64,000 bases of DNA from Dama dama. Its lineage: Eukaryota; Chordata; Mammalia; Artiodactyla; Cervidae. The stretch spans positions 92,374,501 through 92,438,500 of the forward strand of contig NC_083692.1 in NCBI RefSeq assembly GCF_033118175.1. Reading direction: 5' to 3'. Under the pieces are notes generated by a model that did not search any database, was not told where the DNA came from, and worked only from the letters and a program-made list of their open reading frames with translations. How positions within the stretch are numbered: position 1 is the first letter of the stretch; every line of letters starts with the position of its first letter. Positions 19,651 through 30,796 of the stretch are shown one piece after another. A program made the position numbers and the translations under genes.

Positions 19651-22600
19651 CCTGCTTGGGTTGAGCTAACCTCAAATTTAGACACGTGTTCAGCGCACAT
19701 CCCCACACTGACTGGTAGTGAAAAATTGCTGCAGTTTGTTTGCGGTAGAATGAGGCGGAAGGTTTCGGGTTTTTTTTTTTTTTTTTTTTTTAAACTTGAA
19801 GGCAAATCGGTATCGCAGGCTTCCTTTGGAAGACTAACCAAAATCAATCTTGTGGTTTGAAATTTAACGGTCATTATAGGCATTAAAATGCACCTTTTCC
19901 CATGGGAAGATTTCTCATTTAGTTGCCACAGAATGGAAACCCTAAAAACACCCTTGTCCTAGAACACAATTTCAAACCGTTGGGCTGGGTGTGAGCTTAG
20001 GGCACTGTTATAATTGTTACTCAACTAAGAGAACACAATGGGATCTCCTGGAAGGTGAGGACAAAAAGGCATGGTTTTCTATGATAATGAAAAATCATTG
20101 GTTCATGTTACCTTAGGAATTTTAATTAAAGGGGTTCACACAATATTTCAGTTCTACGTTTTCTAAAGGGTATATAATGTTAGAGGGTATTTCTAAAGGG
20201 TATTTAATATAATGTTGAAATATTAAAGAAGATAAAAACAGGCTCATGTGGGATTTCATGTAAAAATGGAACAGTTTTATATTTTAGAACTCATCTTAGA
20301 TTTTAATTTAGCAGTGTGATAACCAAATTTCTAAAATATCTGTAGATGAAAAATACTTATCCTTGTTTTTGCATTTTGTCATATTCTCTCTTGGCTTAGT
20401 GCCTTTTTTTTTTTTTCATGTTGAATTTGTGGATACTGTAATCTCAAGTCACATTTAAGAGATCAGTACAAATCACACATTGTTTCACCACTGAGCATGG
20501 AAGGTTGTTTACAAGGATGCTAATTTTACAGCTTTTTTATGCTGCTATAAAGCATAACTTTATGATGTAGGAATGCAATAAAGGATGCTAAGTGGAATCT
20601 TTAAAAATTGTATTTCTGAAAGGCAAGGGAAATGGGACTTTCATTTGAAAAAAAAATGGGGCAACTCAGAACACCGATGAGAAGTTGCAAATCAACTGAA
20701 GTGATAGATGCTTTCAAAGATACTTATATTTCATAATGTAATGGTTATTTATCAATATTATAATGAAAGTGTGCAGAGTGTTTCACTTGACCTGACTCTG
20801 GAATAATATTTGTTTCTATGGCAATAGATTTTTGTATTAAGAATTCTGAACATTCTAAAGTCATAGATGCCATTAGCATAAGGGAAGGCAACCTGGTCTA
20901 AATTGTTAAGGTTGACAGTTTAGTAGTGATAAAAAGCAGATAATACGAATCTCAATCACAAGCCTGAGAGATTTCTGCATTTTGAGGGAGGGAAAAAAAC
21001 TAACGACAGAGTCATGCTTCACATTACTTTTTTACTCCTTATCAGCAATTCTGACTCAAAACTGTTAAAGTTTTAAAAATAACTAATTATATTCCACAAG
21101 GAAATAGAGACAATAACGATGAATAATATTAGAGAACAAGGTAGATAAGTACAGCATGTCAGATGTCCTGCCTCTAATGAATTGTACTTTTTGCTGAGTA
21201 GTCTTTTTTGGCATTGAATACTACCACCATGTGCTAGCTAGAAAAAGTCAAAGTCTATTATGATGCAACTATTTGATTGATTTATTTGAATACGCACTTT
21301 TATCTTTGTAGCTTTATTTTTCAATATTGGTACTGAATATCATACGTGGCATGCAGTTATGGCATAGTAATGATGTTGCACTTAGTTTACCTTTTGTTGA
21401 TGGTGGGAGAAACAGAATATAGGAATTTAGCCTACTAGAGATGACGTTAGAAACTGAATAGAAAATAGCATGCAGAGCAATTTGGGTAAATCAAGGTAGA
21501 TGTAAATGGAAAATGTAGAGGAAGTTCTAACTTTGAGGCAATTTATGTTTGATGTCATCAATGACTGCTTACCTTGAAAATGAAAATGTTTTTGATTTGT
21601 GTTGTGGACTTCATGTATTAATTTTTAGGGTAAAGAAAAAACTGAACCCACAAAGATGTGTCTTCTAGTAATGACAGTAGTTAACCTGTCAGTTGAAAGA
21701 ATGTAACCTTCCTTTTCTCCTTTTCATGACATAAAGATAATCTCATCTGAGGGCATTTATGTGAAGAAATAACAGCATGGCATGGTGAAACTGCTGGCTC
21801 ATTAATCCTGGCATCTACTTCCTACAGGGTTCCTTGATTAGTTAGATTCATTCATCGGGCATTTCAGAGTTTTTGATTTGTCACCATTGGCTAGGTTCAC
21901 TGAGTTCAGACTAAATTGAGCCAGAAGCAATGTTTATTAGTAATTTTGTAGTACAGGCTACCCTAATAATTCAACCCAAATATCTCGTCTGAAAAATACC
22001 CATTCACCCTCGCTTCTAATGTGGGTTGCAGCTGTGTTTGTAGGGAATTGAAAGAACACAAGTGACTGGGTATGTATTTTCTAAATTATTAATATGACGG
22101 CTAATAGCTGTAAACCCATCTTCGTGTCCAATGCAGAAATTATGATTCATTTTAGAAATGAAAGCAGCAGCAAGGGGGGCACCCCCTGCCTGGCTCTCTG
22201 CTAACTCTCATCAGTGCAGAGCGTTTGGTGCTGGAACCACAGCCTGTTTATGTGTGGTCATTACAGAGAGAAACAGAACAATGCTTTTCCTCATGCATAC
22301 TCTATCAAAACAAGGCATGAATTTGTACAGCTACTGGAACATGCTTTTAAGGAATTTCAGGCATAAGCTACCCAGAGGGCCCTCTTTTGCTTTTGACAAT
22401 GTCATAGTCAGTCTTTAGGCAGACACAGTTTGTGCAGTTAAGCTACATCTTCCATCCACATGATCAGATATCCCATATGTCCCAGTGTCCATCTTTGAAG
22501 CCACCTTGAATTATAGATATACTTATTGCAGTTGCTCCTGCCGCCACAGTTCCTCTTAGTTCTGAGTTGAAGTAATTCGCAAGTACCAAGAAATATATAA

Positions 22601-22964
22601 TTAACTCATAAGACACATATACTGTATATTCTTTATGTCTTTCATTTAAATGTCACAGGACTTTACGTGCTTTTTACTCACAGTCCTTATTGATTCTATT
22701 TCAGATGAACCCAATGAAGGTCAGTTTAAGAACTCTTAGAAACCCTTAGCACCGAAAAGATATGTGATTCTTATGAAATTAGAAATACTAAATTGTAAAA
22801 CACAAAACATAGGTATACTGAAATTAAATTCTTTCTAGATTTTCTAATTTCTGAATTCTCAATGAGCACAGTGAAGTTGAGTTGGTCTCTCTTTTTGCTG
22901 CCCTTGCTTTGTTAGTTATCACTTGCTTAGTCTGCTATTAGGTACTCCAATACTGATTTCAGAA

Positions 22965-23130
22965 GTAACATTTTCTGAGGGTATCTATTACTTTTCCTCC
23001 AGTACCCTACATTTGCACCCCATTTTTCAGCTGATAGAGGGCATTATCTCATTTAAATCATCATGGCATCTTTATGAAGTAGATATTATAATCTCTATTT
23101 TACAAAGAAATTGAGACTCATAGATAACTG
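22965..23130 (+). repeat. MIR SINE relic
   Basis: Matches the known MIR order: a weak CATTTTCTGAGGGTATCTATTAC part, then ATTATCTCATTTAAATCATC, TTTATGAAGTAGATATTATAATC, and CTATTTTACAAAGAAATTGAGAC. It is old and diverged. Confidence 0.65.
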
Positions 23131-24889
23131 TGTTAAAATTAAGCATGGTTTCAAGGGTCTAGGAACACTCATTTCCTGTTAAACTTTATCTTCTCTTTAG
23201 AGGTTAATTCTTTCATGATAGCTCTAGTGTGCCACTGAGAAGGCTCTTTATTGTATGAGCAGTCTTTATCAATGAAATTGTCCTCTTGTGACATCTCTGG
23301 GCTGAAGGTGGCAGGAAGCTTGGGAACTAGCTCTGGGAACACTTGGTGGTGGGTGATTTTACATGAAGAGGGGATGGTTTGTCCATAAGGGAGAGGATCC
23401 TGAACTCCCTTGGTGCTTCCAGTATGTTTCTTGTCTGTCCCTGCAAGATTTTATGGGGTATCTTTTGATGTTGCTTTTATGTAATATTAACTAGTCATAA
23501 CTCAAGATGAGCTATTTCTCACCCTTCTGTTCTCCACATATTAGTAACCTTCTGTCAATCATAGAATTATAAAATCTTAGCATCTGAAGGGCTCTTTGAA
23601 GTCATGCTGTTCAAATTTCTTGGCCACAGTTGTCTGTTTTTCACTTTTCACTAAGTGGACTGGCAGATTCTGGTTGAACACAAAACCTCTATTATTGGAC
23701 CACCTTCCAGTAAGTGTTGGCTTGGCCAAGAAGTTCATTTGTGTTTTTCTGTAAGATTGGGCTTAGTCTGCCTCATGCTCTTTCTTCTATACAGAAGAGG
23801 GAAGAGCATGCTCTTCCCTCACTGGGGACTTTCTATTACACCTCTTAGTACTGAAATTATTTTTCTCTTAAGTCTTTTATTAATATTTATCAGTCAGTAT
23901 AACCACTGCGCTGTGCTGTGGAACCAGAGAGACCTCTCTGGCGGAACGTAAGTGCAGTTTGTTCTTGCTTGTACAAGTTCTGGTGTAAGTGGAGTGCTTC
24001 TCGTGGACACTGTCCCTTCGTGTGTGACTCGTGATCCAAGCTCTTGTCATTTTGTGGCTCAACTACTTCATTATAGGGCTTCCTTCATCTTTGGGGAAGG
24101 AAAAGAAAGAACTTGAAGGTGTGAATTGACTCTAATGCTTTGGTCCAAACTTCTGTTCAAGATCCGATAAACAAGAGCTAGTTAGACGGCTTTCCCTAAT
24201 TGCACGAGGGCAGGCAAATGTAGGGGAGCAGGTGGGTTGTCAGTGAGTAGAATATCTCTGCCACAATCTTATTTTCCCTGTTATAAACACCTCTAGTTCT
24301 CTTACTTAATGTGTTTTTCATACTTGGAAGTCAGCTGTTTTTTTGTGTGTGCTTATTGACAACGCATGGAGGTGGGAGGGTGCTAGAGAAATTGATGATA
24401 TCCAAGCTCTTGAGAAACCTACCATGTTATTAAGGGGACAAGACAAATATATTTTAAAAAGGAAACTGTACAAGGCAGTTTTTAATGATTTGATCAAGTG
24501 CTCAGTACTCTGATCCATATTTTAAATGAAGTGGAAATTCAAAGAAGCAGGAACTCCTTGCGGATAGAATTCCTGGACAAGGCTGTCTGAAGGAACTGGG
24601 CCACAGAGGATGTCAGTGTCATCCTTGAGATTTTTTTCTCCACTTTAGTAAAGTTCTTTTGACTTTTCCTTGTAGGTCTCATTTCACCTCAGTAAACTGT
24701 TTGGTTTCCTATATTGTTACTAAATCCTCCACCTGTCCTGTTAAATTTGAAGCCATTGATCAGATTCAGGCCTCTAATGACCAGGACAAGCCATGGTGGA
24801 CCATTTCCATACCCATGTTGATAGCCATTCATAATCTGATATAGTGTTATCAGTATCACTGATACTACCCAGTTGGATAAATTGTAGCA

Positions 24890-24960
24890 GTATAATTCCC
24901 CAGCGTCTAACATGGACTCTGGCACATAGTAAGTATTCAGTAGATGTTTATTAAGTTGAA
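24890..24960 (+). repeat. MIR/L2-type 3' tail
   Basis: The wording CTCTGGCACATAGTAAGTATTCAGTAGATG, followed by TTTATTAAGTTGAA, is the shared 3' end of MIR and L2 elements. Confidence 0.6.
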
Positions 24961-26225
24961 TTTCAGATATGTTGGTGTTAAAGCTCCCAGCTTATTGCAC
25001 TTGCTATTTGTCTGTCATATCTCAGGGAGTAGTTACCACTTTTAAAATATCATATATTAAAGGGCTTACATTAAGGTGAAAAACAAATGAATTACTCCTG
25101 ATAACAAGCAAAATAATAAATTCATTCTCTCCAAAAGCGACCATGCTCATTCTATGGTGAGCTCCTTGCTCACTTGGAGTAAACTGGCCACCTGTGGGAG
25201 GCTAATTAGCTTTTCCAAAGAACCGAGGGCCCACATAGCATCTTCGAAAAGATAATTTAGTAAGTGATGCTCAGGTATCTTGGAGAGTTAATATACCACT
25301 CTTAGAAACCCCAGTGACGATTGTCCTGCACAATAGAGGGAGGAGCAGATGCTTGCCAGGAAACCAGCCGTTTTGAATTTCCCTGTTGGAAGACTTAAGA
25401 GCTTCATTTTCCTTTTAAACTTAGTAGCTTCTCTGAGAACTGGTTGTATGCTCTGAGACATTTCAGGTTTGAAGAGTTATGAGAATTTTCTCCTTAGGCA
25501 GAACTCCAAAGCAGGACCTTCAGGTTCTGGTAGGGGTTGCTCATTAGGAGGTTGCTGCTTCTCAGGGAGATAGGTTTTCTTTTTCTTTTAGTTATAAAGT
25601 ATCAATCTTTGTCCTGACTCTACTCTGTTATAGTTGGGGACCTTGAAGAAATGCAGCACAGTTTGAAAAACATAGTTGTAATCCTTGGTCAGCCATTATC
25701 TGACTGGATGGTCTTAGTCCTGTCTCTTAGCAACTGTGTGGTTCTGTTTCCTCAGATGATATCTGAAGTTCTTTCCCAGTGCTCACCATTTATAATACAT
25801 AATGTTTGAACTCTATATGGCTGACTATTGTGGGCATATCAATGAAAAAACACCTGTTAATTAGAGGCCTGCACTGGCCTTTGTCTAGTCTGTTTCTTTT
25901 AAAGGTATTGTCCTTTTATCTGGCAGGAGAGAATCTGATTCTGAGTCAAGTCAGCATTGTGTTAAAGGGAGTGAAAAGATAAGCATAAAACCCCAGTGTT
26001 CTGCTGAAGAGGTCCTGCCACTCACAGTAACCTCTTTGTAATAGGACTAGGGAAGAGGTTGGGGCTGCAGGAGAATTATTTTCCAGAGAGGAAAGGAAGA
26101 TTGGAACACGCAGATTTAAACTTTCCATAGACAAATAAGGTAGTGCAAGGGAAGCCTCATCCCTGTCCTGAAATCATCAGTGCCATGGGGCTTGTGTATC
26201 ATCCAGTGAAGTATGGCAATTGGTG

Positions 26226-26430
26226 GCAGTCCCTGGGGGCTCAGTGGGTAAAGAGTCTGCTTGCACTTGGGGAGAGCACTTGTTCGATCCCTGGGTTGGG
26301 AAGATCCCCTGGAGAAGGAAATGGCACCCCACTCCAGTATTCTTGCCTGGAAAATCCCATGGACAGAGGAGCCTCATAGGCTACAGTCCATGGGGTCACA
26401 GAGAGTCAGACACGACTGAGCAATGACATG
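26226..26430 (+). mobile_element. Bov-tA type SINE
   Basis: tRNA-derived head (GGGGGCTCAGTGGGTAAAGAG, TTCGATCCCTGGGTTGGG) joined to a Bov-A body (GAAGGAAATGGCACCCCACT, CCATGGGGTCACAGAGAGTC, ACACGACTGAGCAATGACAT). This structure is specific to ruminants. Open frames across it, such as the one ending WDTTEQ-like, are SINE artefacts. Confidence 0.85.
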
Positions 26431-26830
26431 CATGCCATACCTGAGACGGCCCCCAGACACATCTCCTGTAGTTGTTTGGGGCTGCTCCAGGAGTTGGAGA
26501 GAAAAGGAGCAAAGGAAAACTTTCTTCATCTGGGAGGTGGGAACACAGGTATTTTTAAAATTGTTCTTCAAATGGCATGTATACTCCTGTTTGTTGGACA
26601 TATTTCCCAATAAGAACACAACAGCAAAAGTACCAGTTGTAATTTTTTCCCTCCCTTGGTATCCCATCTTCAGATATTAGCTTTTCTAGAGTTACCAAGA
26701 TTTTACAGATTGCTTTAGAGATTGATGGCCTAAAAGCTTCTAAGTACATAGAGACACCTTCTATATTGTTGGCTTCTTGGTGAAACCCAAGGGCTGGGCT
26801 GCAAAGTCACTTCAGTCATTTATCTGCCTC
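26431..26830. other. Short unique interval between SINE and BovB
   Basis: No gene or clear repeat seen. Confidence 0.4.
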
Positions 26831-26844
26831 CTGGCTTTAAAGAA

Positions 26845-27740
26845 ACAGTGGAAACAGTGACAGACTTTATTTTTTTGGGCTCCAAAATCACTGCAGATGG
26901 TGACCACAGCCATGAAATTAAAAGACACTTGCTCCTTGGAAGCAAAGTTATGACCAACATAGACAGCTTATTAAAAAGTAGAGACATTACTCTGCCAACA
27001 AAGGTCCGTCTAGTCAAGGCTGTGGTTTTTCCAGTGGTCATGTATGGATGTGAGAGTTGGACCATAAAGAACACTGAGCACCGAAGAACTGATGCTTTTG
27101 AACTATGGTGTTGGAGAAGACTCATGAGAGTCCCTTGGACTGCAAGGAGATCCAACCAGTCCATCCTAAAGGAGATCAGTCCTGGGTGTTCACTGGAAGG
27201 ACTGATGCTGAAGCTGAAACTCCAGTACTTTGGCCACCTGATGCGAAGAGCTGACTCATTGGAAAAGACCCTGATGCTGGGAAAGATTGAGGGCAGGAGG
27301 AGAAGGGGACGACAGAAGATGAGACGGTTGGATGGCATCACTGACTCAATGGACATGCTGCTCCTGCTGCTAAGTTGCTTCAGTCGCGTCCGACTCTGTG
27401 CGACCCCATAGACGGCAGCTCACCAGGCTCCCCTGTTCCTGGGATTCTCCAGGCAAGAACACTGGAGTGTGTTGCCATTTCTTTCTCCAATGCATGAAAG
27501 TGAAAAGTGAAAGTGAAGTCTCTCAGTGTGTCCGACTCCTAGCGACCCCATGGACTGCAGCCCACCAGCCTCCTCCATCCATGGGATTTCCCAGGCAGGA
27601 GTACTGGAGTGGGGTGCCACTGCCTTCTCCCAATGGACATGAGTTTGAGTAACTCCGGGAGTTGGTGATGGACAGGGAAGCCTGGCGTGCTGCAGTCCAT
27701 GAGGTCGCAAGCAGTCAGACGACTGAGCGACTGAACTGAA
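26845..27740 (+). mobile_element. 5'-truncated BovB (RTE) LINE with nested SINE
   Basis: The insertion is bounded by a perfect 14-bp target duplication CTGGCTTTAAAGAA (26831-26844 and 27741-27754). The + strand frame at 26848-27345 encodes the C-terminal part of the BovB reverse transcriptase protein (METVTDFIFLGSKIT, VMYGCESWTIK, ILKEISPGCSLEG). The element ends in the usual ACTGAGCGACTGAACTGAACTG tail. A Bov-A2 SINE interrupts it at 27358-27630. Without the SINE and its duplication only about 0.6 kb of BovB remains, so it cannot move by itself. Confidence 0.92.
27358..27630 (-). mobile_element. Bov-A2 SINE nested in BovB
   Basis: Two Bov-A monomers in reverse orientation: the (CTG)n end is at the left (the AGC tail of the element) and GCCTTCTCC at the right is its 5' start. 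It is flanked by a perfect 11-bp target duplication CAATGGACATG (27347-27357 and 27631-27641). The linker GAAAGTGAAAAGTGAAAGTG separates the two monomers. Confidence 0.93.
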
Positions 27741-27754
27741 CTGGCTTTAAAGAA

Positions 27755-28653
27755 GTCCTCTTCCCTCTCTTGGAAAAGTCCTCTCCTCTTCCTTATTTTT
27801 ATTTCTTGGCTTTGAAATTCCCAGAGTCCATTTTTTACTGTGTAATATTCTCCTTTGAGTTTCTTTCTTCCTCGCCTATGGTAATCCTATTGTTTCTTCT
27901 AGACAGGCAACACTCATGCTCCTGCCCCTGAATTTCTGCTGCCTTCTTATCCTCTCTATACTGCTGATATAGGGCAGTCATCTGCTCCTAGCATTTAAAT
28001 TTTATGATAGTCCTATGCTCTGTCCTTTAGAGCTCATTACTCAACTTTATTTTTCAAAAGCTTTATTTATATATAAATATTAACGCAAAGCAACATGAAT
28101 GAAATCCACTTAAAATCTCTTCCTCTGATTGTTTTCATTGGCTTGTGATCCCTTTCATTCCTAATATGTGCGCCCATTTAACTTTTTTAATATTTGTGAC
28201 CAAAAAAATAGGTGATATTTTGCATTCTGCCTCTGTGTACTTTTCATATTGGAGTATGTCTTCCTATTTATACGTTTAATGACTATAGTATTAGTCATTT
28301 TTCTGATTACATAGTCTTTTCTGTTGATAAATATTACCTGTTTATTGTGAGAATTAAGTCTAAACACATTTATTCATTCAAAATATATCTGAATGCCTGA
28401 TTCTGTAGCCCCATCACCTAGTTAAGCACTATTAAGATTTGATGTATTAGTGTTGTGTGTGTGTATAGATGAGAGAGTTATTTTAAAATAAAATAACTTA
28501 TTTTATTTTAAATAAAATAGTTATTTTAAAATAAAAGTCTTTTAAAAGTGCATATCAAGTGCATATCAAGTGTCCTGAGTGAAAACACAACAAAAGAAAG
28601 TTGTATGCTCATAGCACATTATCCAGCATGATAATTACCTGTTACATGTGGCT
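27755..28653. other. Gene-free interval
   Basis: Non-coding. AT-rich in its second half, with a long AT near-palindrome at 28480-28540 and a tandem 13-mer (GTGCATATCAAGT) at about 28549-28574. The end of this interval and 28843-28960 resemble the two sides of an old DNA-transposon relic (CATGTGGCT-type wording). Confidence 0.4.
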
Positions 28654-28833
28654 GAGTGTTAAGTGTTAGTGGCTCAGTTGTGTCTGACTCTTTGCGACCC
28701 TATGAACTGTTGCCTTCTAGGCTCCTCTGTCCATGGTATTTCCCAGGCAAGAATACTGGAGTGGGGTGCCATTTCCTTCCCCAGGGGATCTTCCCGACCC
28801 AGGAATTGAACCCCGGGTCTTGGAAGTTCCTTC
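28654..28833 (-). mobile_element. Bov-tA type SINE, reverse orientation
   Basis: Reads on the + strand as TTGTGTCTGACTCTTTGCGA, then CAGGCAAGAATACTGGAGTG, then GGGATCTTCCCGACCCAGGA: the reverse of Bov-A body and tRNA head. The flanks share a 9-bp duplication CATGTGGCT (28645-28653 and 28834-28842). Confidence 0.85.
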
Positions 28834-28842
28834 CATGTGGCT

Positions 28843-29278
28843 ATTTAAGCTAAAATAAAAGTTAATTAAAAGTTCACTTTCTCAGTCAAAGAGCCATATT
28901 TTAAGTGCCTAGTGGCTACTATTTTGGGTATCATTATAGAAAGCTTTATGGACAGTGTGGACTTGTGCAAGTCTAGACTAGGGCTATGTAAAATCAAGTT
29001 TCTCTGCCTTTTGCTGAGTTCCATGGGACTTCACTCTGTGGTGTCGCTAGGGATTTGTACCATGTAACTTGGCAGTGAGTACTCCGGAGGGCCTTTGAAG
29101 AGATACATGGGAGAACTTACCTAGCCATTGGGTTTCTATTGTAGATTTCAAAGTAAAGGTTTTTTAAAATGGGGAAAGGGGACCTGAGGAAGAACGTGCT
29201 AATGACCCAGGGGTATAGAATGAGAAGGATGTGCAATTCAGGTCTAGTATTTCTGTGCTTGCTGTATACCACTACTCT
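28843..29278. other. Gene-free interval with old repeat remnant
   Basis: The first 100 bases carry CTTTCTCAGTCAAAGAGCC and AGTGCCTAGTGGCTACTA, wording of an old non-autonomous MER-type element. The rest is unassigned. Confidence 0.35.
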
Positions 29279-29290
29279 AGTCCACACTTC

Positions 29291-29422
29291 GGAGAAGGCA
29301 ATGGCACCCCACTCCAGTGTTCTTGCCTGGAGAATCCCAGGGACGGCGGAGCCTGGTAGGCTGCCGTCTATGGGGTCGCACAGAGTCGGCCATGACTAAA
29401 GTGACTTAGCAGCAGCAGCAAC
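29291..29422 (+). mobile_element. Bov-A monomer SINE
   Basis: A single Bov-A unit from GGAGAAGGCAATGGCACCCC to the tail TTAGCAGCAGCAGCAAC. It is flanked by a perfect 12-bp target duplication AGTCCACACTTC (29279-29290 and 29423-29434). Confidence 0.93.
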
Positions 29423-29434
29423 AGTCCACACTTC

Positions 29435-30477
29435 AATGATTTGCTCTGTCAGTGTTAACCAAAGAGTCCTGTTATACGAGGTTTTAAATTGGATCCATAT
29501 GTAAATTTGGGACGATATGTGGGTCATTTAGAGTTGCTATTTGGGAGATGTAGAGAGGGTTCAGGAGTAGATCAACTATAAAGTAGTTATGCACACACAG
29601 ATGCTCCTCCAGCAATGCCGTAGCTGTTTGAGGAAACAGCTGCCTTGTCACTTACAGTTTACCCGGGGCCTGATCTGAGATTAGCCATACTTTCTCCTTA
29701 GGGTATCTTCAGTTCCCCCAAGATCTCGAAAGTGGTTCTACATAGGTCTACCTGGTGGACCTAGTCAGATGTGCTGTTTCATTAATTACAATGCAGATCA
29801 TGGTTGTGGACTCCGTATGAAGATGTGCATACAAAGCCTGCAGATGTGCACAAAGGGATAGCTGTTGTGAAGGCTGACTGGGTTGCACTGGTACCAGGGT
29901 GGTCACTGAGAATCTTGATGGATTTATTTCATGACCTGGGCAGTGTCATGTATGTAAAGAGCAGAGATTCAACTGAGCAAATAGAAAAAAAAAAAAAAAA
30001 GAATATATACAGTTCCTCCTCTCTCAAAACACATAGAGTATGTTTAAACGGTTTTTTGGAGTTTTAAATGGTGATTTAAATATAACCGATTAGTTTTTTT
30101 ACTGTGGGAACTTAGTTTTAAAAAGGAAACTTTAAAAAATGATAGCCTAGTATCCTCTTTGCTGACAATATTGGAGAATCACAAACTCATCATTGACTTA
30201 GTTTATATAGCATTGACTGTGAATGCATGTTATTGTAGCCATTAATTTTTTAAATTATAAAAAAATTTCAGACATATACAGATGTAGAGAGAACAATGAA
30301 CTCCCCTGTGTCTATCACCCAGGTGTAATAAATATTTTTTATTCCATTTTGCTTCATTTATTATTCTTTCCATAATTTTTCTGTTTGGTATATTAAAGCA
30401 CACTTCACACATTGCACATATTTAAATATACATCTCTAAAAATATAAATGGAGAAGCCGTTTTAAGTAATTTTTAGA
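29435..30477. other. Gene-free interval
   Basis: Contains a poly-A run (29985-30000) and, at 30240-30440, wording of an old L1M-type fragment (ACATATACAGATGTAGAGAG, TGTCTATCACCCAGGTGT). No gene is seen. Confidence 0.4.
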
Positions 30478-30680
30478 AAAAAATATTTATTCGGCTGCAC
30501 TGGGTCTTAGTGCAGCACTCAGGGTCTTCAGTCTTTGTCGAGGCATGCAGATCTTTAGTTGCAACATAAGAACTGTTCATTGCAGAATGTGGGATCTAGT
30601 TCCCTGTCCAGGGATCAAACCTGGGTCCTCTGCATTGGAAACACAGAGTCTTAGCCACTGGACTACTAGGGAAGTCCTTT
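30478..30680 (-). mobile_element. CHR-type tRNA-derived SINE, reverse orientation
   Basis: On the + strand it reads TTCGGCTGCACTGGGTCTTA ... GTGGGATCTAGTTCCCTGTC ... AGCCACTGGACTACTAGGGA followed by AGTCC. This is the reverse complement of the CHR SINE shared by ruminants, hippos and whales. Confidence 0.75.
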
Positions 30681-30796
30681 CAGTATTTTTTTATCTTCTA
30701 ATCTATAATCACATTTGCCTGTCTGAAAAATGTCTTTTTTAGAATCAGTTCATTTGAATCAGGTCCAAACAAGGTCTGTACATTATTTGTTCTTGT

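Larger units (their letters stand above)
19651..26225. other. Gene-free, transposon-poor DNA downstream of OTP
   Basis: AT-rich unique sequence with no coding signal. It holds a poly-T run (about 19769-19791), an old MIR (22965-23130) and a MIR/L2-like tail (24890-24960). Imperfect short repeats occur around 20160-20215. Segments at 22.0-22.4 kb and 25.0-25.3 kb look like unique, possibly constrained non-coding DNA. Open frames of 60-100 codons lack splice context and family features. Confidence 0.5.

Noticed and set aside
26848..27411. 187-codon protein-like frame with VMYGCESWTIK wording
   Set aside because: Not a host gene. It is the C-terminal coding part of a BovB LINE, extended artificially into a nested SINE.
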